From Anaeromyxobacter oryzae (GTDB lineage: Bacteria; Myxococcota; Myxococcia; Myxococcales; Anaeromyxobacteraceae): a DNA stretch of 64,000 nt. The notes under the pieces are model-generated. The model was not told the DNA's origin, did no database searches, and saw only the letters and a list, made by a program, of their open reading frames with translations. Each line of letters opens with the position of its first letter. Within the stretch, counting starts at the first letter, position 1. Position numbers and translations under genes: made by a program. The stretch lies in NCBI RefSeq assembly GCF_023169945.1, contig NZ_AP025591.1, positions 6,370,501 through 6,434,500 on the forward strand, given 5' to 3'. Shown in pieces: positions 1 to 11,621 of this stretch.

Positions 1-2
1 GG

Positions 3-206
3 ACGGCGTACCGCGACGCGCTCGGGGCCGCGCGCGCGAGTCCGACGCCGGAAGCGTGGGCGAAGCTGCTCGCAGCGGGGAAGGAGCTCTCCGCGGCGGA
101 GGAGCCGCGTCCGCGGAGCCGCCGTGGGCGGCGCCCCGCGGCGCAAGGAGAGGAAGCCGCGCCTCGCAGCGAGGAAGTCGCGGACAACCTCGAAGGGCTC
201 GAGTAG
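3..206 (+). CDS. C-terminal fragment of a truncated hypothetical protein
   Basis: An open frame enters from the left edge and ends at TAG 204-206, giving the last 67 residues of a protein (starts TAYRDALGAAR, ends NLEGLE). Third positions are almost all G or C, which supports real coding. The tail is charged, rich in Glu, Arg and Ala, with no recognisable domain; it may be a low-complexity C-terminal extension. The gene is convergent with the leftward gene ending at 311. Function cannot be assigned from this fragment. Confidence 0.5.
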   Translation, partial: TAYRDALGAARASPTPEAWAKLLAAGKELSAAEEPRPRSRRGRRPAAQGEEAAPRSEEVADNLEGLE

Positions 207-310
207 CTGCGAGCCCCTCGGCTTCGCGCCGGATCGGCGCCCCGCGCGGGCGTCGATTCCGGCGCGTTCCATCTGCGAGGGGCGATCGAGCTCCCCGGGC
301 GCTCCGGCGC

Positions 311-1630
311 TCACTGCCGCGTCTTCGCCTGCCGGACGTACCGGTCGAGGTCCTCGCGATCGATCAGCGACAGGATCTCGATGGCGTTCTGGCGGTCGCC
401 GCGACGGTACAGGAGCCGGACGTCCGTCGCGACCCGCACGCGGTAGTATCCGGGCAGGCCTTCGAGGGGCAGCGCGCGCAGGCTCCCGTGCCGGTGGTCC
501 TGCGCGAGCAGGTTCGCCTGCTTGAAGGCGGCGCGCTGGATGCGCCGATCCCACCCTTCGAGCGAGTCGTAGAATTCGCGCGTGTAGACGGGCATCAGCC
601 AGGATGCCGGCGCGTCCTCCGGCTCGTCGGCGTCGGCGGCCGCCGCGACGGGCGCGACGCGCTCCGAGCCGGCACCCGCGGCGGTCCGCGCCGTCGCCAG
701 CTCGGCCTCGAGCTCCTCCACCCGCTGCTGGAGCCGCGCCACGCGCCCCTCGAGCGCCTGCGCGCGACCCTCGGCGTCGCGCAGCGCGGCGCGGGCGCGC
801 TGCGCCTCGGCGGCGGCGTCGGTGGCCTGCGCCGCGGCGAGCGCGGCCTCGGCGCGGTCCCGGGCGCGCGCCGCCGCCTCGGCGGCCTCGCGCGCCCGGG
901 CGGCCTCGTCGACCGCCTGCGCCGCGCGCGCGCGCGCCTCCTTCAGCCACTCCTGCAGCTTCTCCCGCTGCTCCTCCGCCTTCTTGCGCGCCGACGCGAT
1001 CCGCTCCTCCGCGCGCGCGAGCTCCTTCTCGAGCTCGATCACGCGCGCCTCGGCCGCTGCGCCGTCCGCGGGCGCCGGCGAGGGCGCACCGCGGCCGCCG
1101 GCGGGCGCAGGCGCCGGCCCGTAGTACTCCTTCACGAGCTGCTCGAGCACCGGCGCGGCGCGCGCGCGGACCGCGGGATCGGGATCGGCGAGGACCCGCC
1201 AGAGCGCGAGCGTGAGCCCGTGATCGGAGGACCCGACCGCGAGGAGATCGTCCGCCACCACGCCGTCCGCGGGGACGGCGACGAGCGGCGGGCGCCCGAA
1301 CGCGCGCCGGAGCGGGTCGAGCACGCGGGCGCGTGTGGTAGGCGCGGCGCGGATCTCGTCCGCGAGGACGTCGCACCGCTCGACGTCGGAGAGCGCCTCG
1401 GTCCGGAACCCCGGCACGGAGACGCCCAGCTCCTTCACGATCGCGCGGGTCTCGTCCGGGAGGAGCGCGACGTACAGGAGCACCGACAGCGCGTCGCGCG
1501 AGAGCTCGTGGAGCGGCGCGTCGCCCGACGGATCCGGCAGCGCAGGCGCAGTCGCCCTCGCCGCCCTGCGGGCGGTGGCCTTGCGCGGCTTCCTGGCCGC
1601 GTCCGCGGCGCTCTTCTTCGCCCTGGGCAC
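311..1630 (-). CDS. Coiled-coil protein with C-terminal RelE/ParE-like domain
   Basis: 439 aa, GTG start 6 nt after the stop of the upstream gene, so co-transcribed with it. Residues 1-30 are a basic Lys/Arg/Ala tail; 40-175 form an unknown helical domain (LHELSRDALSVLLYVALL onward); about 195-320 is a long Ala/Glu/Arg coiled coil. The last ~90 residues (from YTREFYDSLEGW) match the RelE/ParE toxin fold: two N-terminal helices, then GYYRVRVATDVRLLYRRGD and EILSLIDREDLDRYV, the usual strand pattern. Classical RelE/ParE proteins are ~90 aa and are paired with an antitoxin; here the fold is fused to a large partner and no antitoxin gene is adjacent. It may be a self-restrained or repurposed RNase-like or binding domain. 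The fold call is by motif; the role is unknown. Confidence 0.75.
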   Translation of the reverse strand: MPRAKKSAADAARKPRKATARRAARATAPALPDPSGDAPLHELSRDALSVLLYVALLPDETRAIVKELGVSVPGFRTEALSDVERCDVLADEIRAAPTTRARVLDPLRRAFGRPPLVAVPADGVVADDLLAVGSSDHGLTLALWRVLADPDPAVRARAAPVLEQLVKEYYGPAPAPAGGRGAPSPAPADGAAAEARVIELEKELARAEERIASARKKAEEQREKLQEWLKEARARAAQAVDEAARAREAAEAAARARDRAEAALAAAQATDAAAEAQRARAALRDAEGRAQALEGRVARLQQRVEELEAELATARTAAGAGSERVAPVAAAADADEPEDAPASWLMPVYTREFYDSLEGWDRRIQRAAFKQANLLAQDHRHGSLRALPLEGLPGYYRVRVATDVRLLYRRGDRQNAIEILSLIDREDLDRYVRQAKTRQ

Positions 1631-1636
1631 TGGACG

Positions 1637-2551
1637 CTACGGCCGCGGCGGCGCCGCCTCCCGGACCTCGGCCTGGTACGTCGCGCCGGGCGGGATCTTC
1701 CAGCCCTCGGGCACCGGCAAGGACAGCGCGAACGTCGCGGGGCGGACGGCGCCCGAAGCGCCGCGCACGTCCACCTCGAGCGAGACCTGGGCCGTCGCCG
1801 CCTCGCGCGGCAGGAGCTCGAGCCACCACGTCCCGAACAGCACGCCCGGCGGGAAGTCCTCCACGAACCGCTCCGGATCGGCGAGCTTCTGGTACGGCTC
1901 GCCGGCGCCGCTCATCTCGCCGTACGGCTTCCCCTTCGCGTCGAGGAACTGCACCGCGAGCTTCTTGAACGCGACCGGCGTCACGGTCCGAGTGACGGTC
2001 TTGTCCCCGCTCCGCTCGCGCTCCAGGTACCGCGGCGCGCCCCAGAGGGCGAAGTCGACGCGGAGCCCCGGCGTGCCCTCCGGCCCGGCGCCCGACTCCA
2101 CGGAGACGAGATCGAGGCGGAGCCCGGCGGCCTCCGCCGACCCCACCGCGCCGTACGCGCCCTCGCGGAGCAGCTTCGCGCGGCCATCGGCGTACTTCTG
2201 GAAGTCTGCGATCGCGGCGCGCTCCTTCTCGCCGATCTTCCCCTTCCTGTCCTCCTCCGCGGCGGCGAGGGCGCCCGGCGCGGGGGACACCTCGGGGTAG
2301 CGGTTCCGGATCGCCTGCAGCTCGTCCTGGTACCAGCGCGTGAGGGCGACGACCTCGCCTTGCCACTCGGCCGGACGGTCCGGCGGGAGCGCCCGCAGGA
2401 CCGCCGCCCGCTCCGCGAACTCGCGCTTCAGCCGCGCGCGCTCGAGCCGGGAGGCCTCCGCGTCGGCGCGGCTCCTGAACGACGAGAGCACCAGGGCGGC
2501 GGCGAGGATCGCGAGCCCGGCGGGCACCGCGACGACGAGCAGCTTTCTCAT
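1637..2551 (-). CDS. Membrane-anchored hypothetical protein
   Basis: 304 aa. Begins MRKLLVVAVPAGLAILAAALVLSSF, a single N-terminal transmembrane anchor or uncleaved signal, then a charged helical stretch (about 30-130) and a beta-rich C-terminal half (about 145-295, with paired FALWGAPRY and WWLELLPREA segments). It starts 4 nt after the metallophosphoesterase stop and is followed after 6 nt by the RelE-domain gene, so the three are probably one transcript. I do not recognise the family. It most likely acts in the periplasm or at the inner-membrane surface. Confidence 0.7.
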   Translation of the reverse strand: MRKLLVVAVPAGLAILAAALVLSSFRSRADAEASRLERARLKREFAERAAVLRALPPDRPAEWQGEVVALTRWYQDELQAIRNRYPEVSPAPGALAAAEEDRKGKIGEKERAAIADFQKYADGRAKLLREGAYGAVGSAEAAGLRLDLVSVESGAGPEGTPGLRVDFALWGAPRYLERERSGDKTVTRTVTPVAFKKLAVQFLDAKGKPYGEMSGAGEPYQKLADPERFVEDFPPGVLFGTWWLELLPREAATAQVSLEVDVRGASGAVRPATFALSLPVPEGWKIPPGATYQAEVREAAPPRP

Positions 2552-2555
2552 GCGA

Positions 2556-3395
2556 TCACTCCAGGCCCGCGACGAGCGCCTCGACGCTGCGCACGCCGGA
2601 GCGGTCGATCTCGTAGACGTAGGCGCGGGCGCGACGGACCGGCTCGTCGGCGACCCGCGAGGCGGAGCCTGCGCACAGGACGGGGGTCGGCCCCTCCGCG
2701 CCGGGCAGGTCGACGCGGAAAGCGGTGTGGCGATGGCCGTGGAGCACGGCCGCGATGGGCTGCTCGGCGACGAGCCGGACCACCTGGTCGGCGTCCGCGA
2801 GCGGCATCCGCGCGACGTGCGCGTCGGAGTCGACGCGCTCTGGCGGGAGGACGACGTGGTGGTGGAAGGCGAGGAGCACCGCCCGCCCCTGCTTCGCGTG
2901 CTCGCGGGCGAGCTCGCGCGCCGCCTTGAGCTGCTCCGAGCCGAGCCGGCCCGGGGTGGTCCAGGGATCGTCGCCGTAGCGCGCGCTGTCGAGCGCGACC
3001 AGGACCGCGTCCGCGCCGAGCGGGACGACGTGCGGATAGGACGGGGCCGCCTTCTTCATCCCGCGGCCGTCGGGGCCGAGCGCGCGGAGGAAGCGCGCCG
3101 TCTCCACGGCGTCCTCGGTCCAGACGTCGTGGTTGCCCGGGACCACCGTGAGCTTCCCCGCCTCGGCGAACGGCCGGAGTAGATCCGCGACGCGCTCGAA
3201 CTCGCGGGACTCTCCGGAGAAGGTCACGTCGCCCGTGACGACGAGGTGATCGACGCCGACCTCGCGAAGCGCGTCGAGGAGCCCCTTCGCGAGCCGCGCG
3301 GAGTGCTTCTCGCACTCGCGCGCGGTGAACCCGTTGCGCGGGTACCGGGACCGATCCGAGACGTGGAGATCGCTGATGTGGCCGAGGCGGACGAT
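2556..3395 (-). CDS. Metallophosphoesterase, probable ATC start codon
   Basis: Calcineurin-like phosphoesterase with the full metal-binding set: HISDLH (residues 6-11), TGDVTFSGES (about 54), GNHD (about 86) and GHRHT near 200. The first motif lies upstream of the first in-frame GTG (3227), so the protein must begin earlier. The frame is open back to TAG 3471-3473 but has no ATG, GTG, TTG or CTG in that stretch. ATC at 3393-3395 sits 6 nt after GGGAG and gives IVRLGHISDLH, exactly the normal family N-terminus with Met replaced. I take it as a rare ATC start; a base error changing ATG to ATC is the alternative. 279 aa, likely a cytosolic phosphodiesterase or phosphatase of unknown substrate. 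Confidence 0.8.
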   Translation of the reverse strand: MVRLGHISDLHVSDRSRYPRNGFTARECEKHSARLAKGLLDALREVGVDHLVVTGDVTFSGESREFERVADLLRPFAEAGKLTVVPGNHDVWTEDAVETARFLRALGPDGRGMKKAAPSYPHVVPLGADAVLVALDSARYGDDPWTTPGRLGSEQLKAARELAREHAKQGRAVLLAFHHHVVLPPERVDSDAHVARMPLADADQVVRLVAEQPIAAVLHGHRHTAFRVDLPGAEGPTPVLCAGSASRVADEPVRRARAYVYEIDRSGVRSVEALVAGLE

Positions 3396-3467
3396 CGCGG
3401 ACTCCCGGGGCGCGCGCCCCGCGAACGCCCGTCCGCGACGGACGGACGCCTGGGGCGACCGGCGAGG

Positions 3468-3496
3468 ATGCTATCGGCCCCTCCCCCCGGCGTCAA
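3468..3496 (-). promoter_or_regulatory. Predicted sigma-70-type promoter of the metallophosphoesterase
   Basis: On the minus strand TTGACG (3496-3491), a 17-bp spacer and TAGCAT (3473-3468). It lies between the kinase-like gene and the metallophosphoesterase and would give a leader of about 65 nt containing GGGAG just before the ATC codon. Confidence 0.5.
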
Positions 3497-3535
3497 AGGA
3501 TCCGGCCGCGAGCTCACGGCATGTAGGTGTCGCGA

Positions 3536-4612
3536 TCACGCGGGCCGCAGCGCGGCCCGCGGCGCGGACGGGAGCGCGATCCGGCAGAGCGCGCCGCGTC
3601 CCGGCACCGACTCCACCTCCACGCGCCCGCCCTCCGGGCCGAGCAGCGCGCGGGCGATCGCGGCCACGCCGCCGTCCGCCGCGAGCGCCGCGGAGGCGAG
3701 CTCCAGGACGGCGGACGCGCCCCGCGGCTGCACCGAGACCGCGAGCTCTCCGCCGGCGGGCAGCGCCTCGGCGGCGGCGCGCAGCACCTCGCGGAGCGCC
3801 GCGCGGAGGCGACCCTCGTCCGCGAGCGCTCGTGCCGGCACGAGCGCCGCGCGGATCCGGACCGGCCCGGTGGGCGCGGCGAGGAGCTCGCGGACCAGCG
3901 CGGCGAGATCGAGGACCCGGGTCGCGCCCGGGCCGCTCGCACCCGCGGCGGCGAGCGCGCCGACGCGCCCCTCGAGATCCCGGAGCGCCGCCTCGAGCCG
4001 GTCGAGCTCGTCGTGAGCCCGCGCACCGTCGGTGAGGAGCAGCCGCAACATGGAGGCGGCGGTGGCGGCGCGGGAGAGCGGCGGACGGAGCGCCGCGCTC
4101 ACCGCGCCGAGATCCGCGTGGCCCTCCGCCCGCCGCGGCGGCGGGGGCGGCGGCGCCATCACCGGGAGCGGCGGCGGCCTCGCCGCCGGCTCGGGGCGGA
4201 GGACCGCGAGATCGAGCGGCGGCCGCGCAGACACCCGCACCACGACCGCCCGCGCCCGCGCCGGCACGCCGCCGCCAGCGAGCGCGATCGTGCCCGCCGC
4301 GGGTCCGCGGGCCGCGTCGCGCTGGAGCACGGACAGGTCCGCGCCGAAGAGGGTGCTCGCCGAGGCCCCCGCGAGCGTCGCCGGCGGAGCGCCGGCCAGC
4401 CGCCCCGCCGCCGCGTTCGCCGCCGCGATCACGCCGCGCGGGTCGAGGAGGAGCGCCGCGTCGCCCAGCGCGTCGGGCACCGCGCCGAGGAGCGGCCGCA
4501 GCGCCCGCGGGAGCCGCCGGTGCGCGACGGCGAGCAGCGCCGCGACCAGCATCCCCCCCGCAGCGAGCGCGAGCACGGCCGCAAGGAGCGACACGCTGCG
4601 CAAGGTGCCCAC
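3536..4612 (-). CDS. Membrane histidine-kinase-like protein with degenerate core
   Basis: 358 aa from GTG 4612, chosen because it puts the transmembrane helix (SLLAAVLALAAGGMLVAALLAVA) at the N-terminus; the frame stays open further upstream but that part is not protein-like. A PAS-like segment (AALLLDPRGVIAAANAAAGRL) follows at about 55-110, then a Pro-rich linker, a helical dimerisation-like region and an ATPase-like end (GGRVEVESVPGRGALCRIALP). A canonical phospho-acceptor H box is not visible and the N and G1 boxes are poor, so it may be a pseudokinase or partner for another kinase. Its stop is followed by the metallophosphoesterase promoter. Confidence 0.6.
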   Translation of the reverse strand: MGTLRSVSLLAAVLALAAGGMLVAALLAVAHRRLPRALRPLLGAVPDALGDAALLLDPRGVIAAANAAAGRLAGAPPATLAGASASTLFGADLSVLQRDAARGPAAGTIALAGGGVPARARAVVVRVSARPPLDLAVLRPEPAARPPPLPVMAPPPPPPRRAEGHADLGAVSAALRPPLSRAATAASMLRLLLTDGARAHDELDRLEAALRDLEGRVGALAAAGASGPGATRVLDLAALVRELLAAPTGPVRIRAALVPARALADEGRLRAALREVLRAAAEALPAGGELAVSVQPRGASAVLELASAALAADGGVAAIARALLGPEGGRVEVESVPGRGALCRIALPSAPRAALRPA

Positions 4613-4616
4613 GGGC

Positions 4617-4644
4617 TTGCACAACCGGAAGCCGGTCTTATCCA
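4617..4644 (+). promoter_or_regulatory. Predicted leaderless-type promoter for the 74-aa gene
   Basis: TTGCAC (4617-4622), 16-bp spacer, TATCCA (4639-4644), then 6 nt to ATG 4651. The gap places the expected transcription start at or next to the start codon. Confidence 0.4.
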
Positions 4645-4650
4645 GAGGGC

Positions 4651-4875
4651 ATGACTCGCAAGCACGCGTGGTCCCCGGCGGAGGGTCCCGGGGCGGCGCC
4701 GCAACAGATCCCGCACCGGAGCGGCCACGTGTCCGGCTCGGGTGACGACGATCGGCGCTCCGGCCTCTGGGCGCCGTCGGAGGGGCCGACCCGGAGCGAT
4801 CCGGGCGGCCCGGGGGGCGAGCCCGACGGGCACACGATCTCGCGCCCGGGACGCACCGCGCTGAACGAGGACTGA
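4651..4875 (+). CDS. Small hydrophilic hypothetical protein
   Basis: 74 aa, MTRKHAWSPAEGPG to RTALNED. Almost every codon ends in G or C as in neighbouring genes, and a promoter-like -10 box lies 6 nt before the ATG. The product is rich in Gly, Pro, Arg and Asp, without hydrophobic segments, probably disordered. It lies divergently between the kinase-like gene and lon. No family recognised. Confidence 0.5.
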   Translation: MTRKHAWSPAEGPGAAPQQIPHRSGHVSGSGDDDRRSGLWAPSEGPTRSDPGGPGGEPDGHTISRPGRTALNED

Positions 4876-4967
4876 CGCGCGACGCGCGTCGCACGACGGG
4901 CTTCGCGGCTCTCGGAGCCGCATGGGCGAACTGCGCCCCAACCGCCCGCAAGACCAGCTGCTTTTAG

Positions 4968-4996
4968 TTGATAACGTCACCTCTCGCGGGTATCCC
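4968..4996 (+). promoter_or_regulatory. Predicted lon promoter
   Basis: TTGATA (4968-4973), 17-bp spacer, TATCCC (4991-4996), in a local AT-rich patch. The leader to ATG 5042 is about 40 nt and contains GGAGG 8 nt before the start. No CIRCE-like heat-shock operator was seen. Confidence 0.5.
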
Positions 4997-5041
4997 TGAT
5001 CGAATCGATCGGGAACCGCGATCGATGCGGAGGACACGGCG

Positions 5042-7528
<2,487 letters not shown>

Positions 7529-7551
7529 CGGATCCCCACGCCGCAGCAACC

Positions 7552-7589
7552 GGAAGAGGCCCGGCTCCGGCCGGGCCTCTTCTTCGTTT
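7552..7589 (+). terminator. Intrinsic terminator of lon
   Basis: GGAAGAGGCCCGG and CCGGGCCTCTTC arms flank a short loop, followed by TTCGTTT. It lies 24 nt after the lon stop. Confidence 0.85.
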
Positions 7590-7641
7590 CGGCCTCGACC
7601 GTCGCGCCTCCGTCCGGGCCTCTCGCGCGGCGCCGGACCGC

Positions 7642-7650
7642 TGTTACAGT
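7642..7650 (+). promoter_or_regulatory. Extended -10 element before the SDR gene
   Basis: TGT-TACAGT ends 6 nt before GTG 7657, so transcription should begin at or next to the start codon (leaderless pattern). No convincing -35 box was found. Confidence 0.45.
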
Positions 7651-7656
7651 CGGAGC

Positions 7657-8715
7657 GTGCCCCGCCTCGCCCTCCTCACCGGCTCGACCGGCGCCCTCGC
7701 CGACGCGATCGCGGCGCAGCTCGACGCGGCAGGGTACGCCGTCCGGCACCTGCCGGTCGGGCCGGGCGGAGCGATCTCGCCGGGGCGCGAGATCCGCGGC
7801 GCCGAGGTGGTCGTCCACCTCGGCGTGCGGACCCCGCGCGAGCTGGACGAGGAGCGACGCGTCGAGGTCGAGGCGGGCGCCGCCATCACCGCCGCGTCCA
7901 TCGCGCGCCAGTCCGGCGCCCGGCGCCTGGTTCACGTGTCGACCACGTCGGTGTACGGCCAGCCCCGGAACCTGCCGTGCCGCGAGGGTGAGCTCAAGGC
8001 GCCGCGGACCGCGTACGAGCGGATCCGGTGGGCCGCCGAGCAGGCGAGCTGGGCGGCCTTTCGCAAGGGCGTGCCCCTCACCGTGCTCCGGCCGACGCTC
8101 CTCTACGGGCCTACCCTCCGCGGCGGCCCGGTGAGGGCGCTCGCGCTGGTGGCGCTCTTCAACCAGGGCCGGCGGCGCATCCCCATCATCCGCCGCGGTC
8201 CCGTCGCGCACCTCTGTCACCTGTCGGACCTCGCCCGCGCCGTCGTGCACGTCGCCGATCACCCGGACGATCGCGCCGTCGTGGGACGCGCGTTCAACGT
8301 GGGGGACGACGCCCCCCTTCCGCTCGCGGAGCACCTCGCGGCGGCGCTGAGCGCGCTCGGGTACGAGCCGGGCCGCGTCCTGCCGACCCTGCCGCGGCTC
8401 ACGGGCGCGCTGCTGTGGCTGGTCCGCCACGTGCCCGACCGGACGCTCCTCACGACCGTGAACCGGCGGCTGGCGCGCCGCTGGCGCCGCTTCTCGGGCC
8501 GGGCCGCGATGGGCGGCGCGCTCGTGCCGCGCATCGACCGCGAGGCGCTCCACTGGATGAGCGCCGACCACTACTACGACACGTCGCGGCTCGCCGCGCT
8601 CGGCTGGCGCCCGCAGCACCCCGTGTCGACCGCATCCGTGCCGGAGACGATCCGGGCGCTCGTCGCGAACCAGCTCCTGCCGGGGACCGGCGGCCGCGTC
8701 CTGCCGGCCTGGTAG
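7657..8715 (+). CDS. NAD(P)-dependent epimerase/dehydratase-family protein
   Basis: 352 aa extended short-chain dehydrogenase. The Rossmann start (LALLTGSTGALADAIAAQL) carries a TGxxxxL-type dinucleotide loop; VHVSTTSVYGQ supplies the Ser/Thr of the active site; LRPTLLYGPTLRGG is the usual substrate-domain turn. The catalytic Tyr motif reads YERIR, so the canonical YxxxK Lys is Arg. This could lower or change activity. Members act on nucleotide sugars or related carbonyl substrates; the substrate here cannot be inferred from context. GTG start chosen because the -10 box lies 6 nt upstream and the glycine-rich loop falls at residue 8. Confidence 0.8.
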   Translation: MPRLALLTGSTGALADAIAAQLDAAGYAVRHLPVGPGGAISPGREIRGAEVVVHLGVRTPRELDEERRVEVEAGAAITAASIARQSGARRLVHVSTTSVYGQPRNLPCREGELKAPRTAYERIRWAAEQASWAAFRKGVPLTVLRPTLLYGPTLRGGPVRALALVALFNQGRRRIPIIRRGPVAHLCHLSDLARAVVHVADHPDDRAVVGRAFNVGDDAPLPLAEHLAAALSALGYEPGRVLPTLPRLTGALLWLVRHVPDRTLLTTVNRRLARRWRRFSGRAAMGGALVPRIDREALHWMSADHYYDTSRLAALGWRPQHPVSTASVPETIRALVANQLLPGTGGRVLPAW

Positions 8716-8937
8716 CGCCGCCCCGGATCGGACGGGGTCGCCGCGACAAGCGATCGTAAAGTGGCCGCAGCGGGGCAGCCGTGTCATAGTGGCGGCTTCC
8801 GGCCCGCCACCCGTGTCGCGATCCGACGCTGCCGCCTGGCCGACTGCAGAGGCTCTTCTGATGTGCGGAGACGTACGTGACGCGGCTGCGCTCCCCGGGC
8901 GCCCCGGAGGGACTCGGCACGATGGGGGGACGGCGCG

Positions 8938-10763
<1,826 letters not shown>

Positions 10764-10767
<4 letters not shown>

Positions 10768-11621
10768 ACATCGTCCCGCTGGTCCTCCTCGGCCTCGCCC
10801 TCGCGGCACCGGCCGAGCTGAAGCGCGCCAAGGATCGCTTCGAGTTCGGCGCCTACGCCGACGCGGCCGGCGCGCTCCGGCACCTCCTCGCCGGCGAGCC
10901 CGACCTCACGGACGACGAGGCGGTCGACGCGTACCGGATGCTCGGCATCTCCGAGTACCACCTCGGCGATCTGCCCCAGGCGCGCGCCGCGTTCGTGAAC
11001 CTGCTCTCCTACGATCCGGACTACGCGCTCGACCCGTTCCTCGTGCCTCCGCCCATCGTCGAGTTCTTCGACCGCGTGAAGAAGGAGCACGAGCCCGCGC
11101 TCGCGCCGCTCCGGGAGCGCCGGCGGGCGCTCCGCCAGCAGCAACGCCTCGCGGACGACGCCAAGCGCCGGCTCCTCGCGGAGGAGGCCGCCCGGACCGG
11201 GCCGCCCACGAAGGTCGTCCGCGTCCAGGAGCGGCTGTACCTCTTCAACTGGATGCCGCTCGGCGCCGGCCAGTTCCAGAACGGCCAGCGCGCGAAGGGC
11301 ACCGCGATCGCGGCGGGCCAGATCGCGATGGGCCTCGTGAACATCACCGCCATCCTCGTGCACAACCAGATCGCGAAGGACGCGGCGCGCACCTGCGTGT
11401 CCGGGCAGCCCGGCTGCTCGAACCCGCCGTACACCGACTCCGACCGCCGCCTGCTGGGCAACGTCGAGGCCGTGAAGTACGTGTCCGCCGGGCTCTTCTG
11501 GGCGCTGTACGCCTACGGGGTCTGGGACGCGCACAAGTACTTCGTCCCCATCGTCGAGACGGAGATGACGCCCACTGGCCAGCTGACGGGCGGATCGCTC
11601 AAGCTCGAGTGGAGCTTCTAG
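10764..11621 (+). CDS. Secreted TPR-like protein of the kinase operon
   Basis: 285 aa, GTG overlapping the kinase stop. A signal peptide (MNIVPLVLLGLALAAPA) is followed by helical TPR-like repeats (DRFEFGAYADAAGALRHLLA, YRMLGISEYHLGDLPQARAAF). The second half has GAGQFQNGQRAKGTAIAAGQ and hydrophobic segments that could insert in a membrane, and the C-terminus ends in Phe. It probably acts in the periplasm or at the outer membrane and may report to, or be controlled by, the kinase stalk. The functional link is inferred from overlap only. Confidence 0.75.

Noticed and set aside
56..2929. 957-residue plus-strand frame over the RelE-domain operon
   Set aside because: It is antisense to three recognisable or well-started leftward genes and has no domain.
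3224..3517. GTG start at 3517 for the metallophosphoesterase
   Set aside because: It is in a different frame from HISDLH and would need a frameshift; the ATC start explains the data without one.
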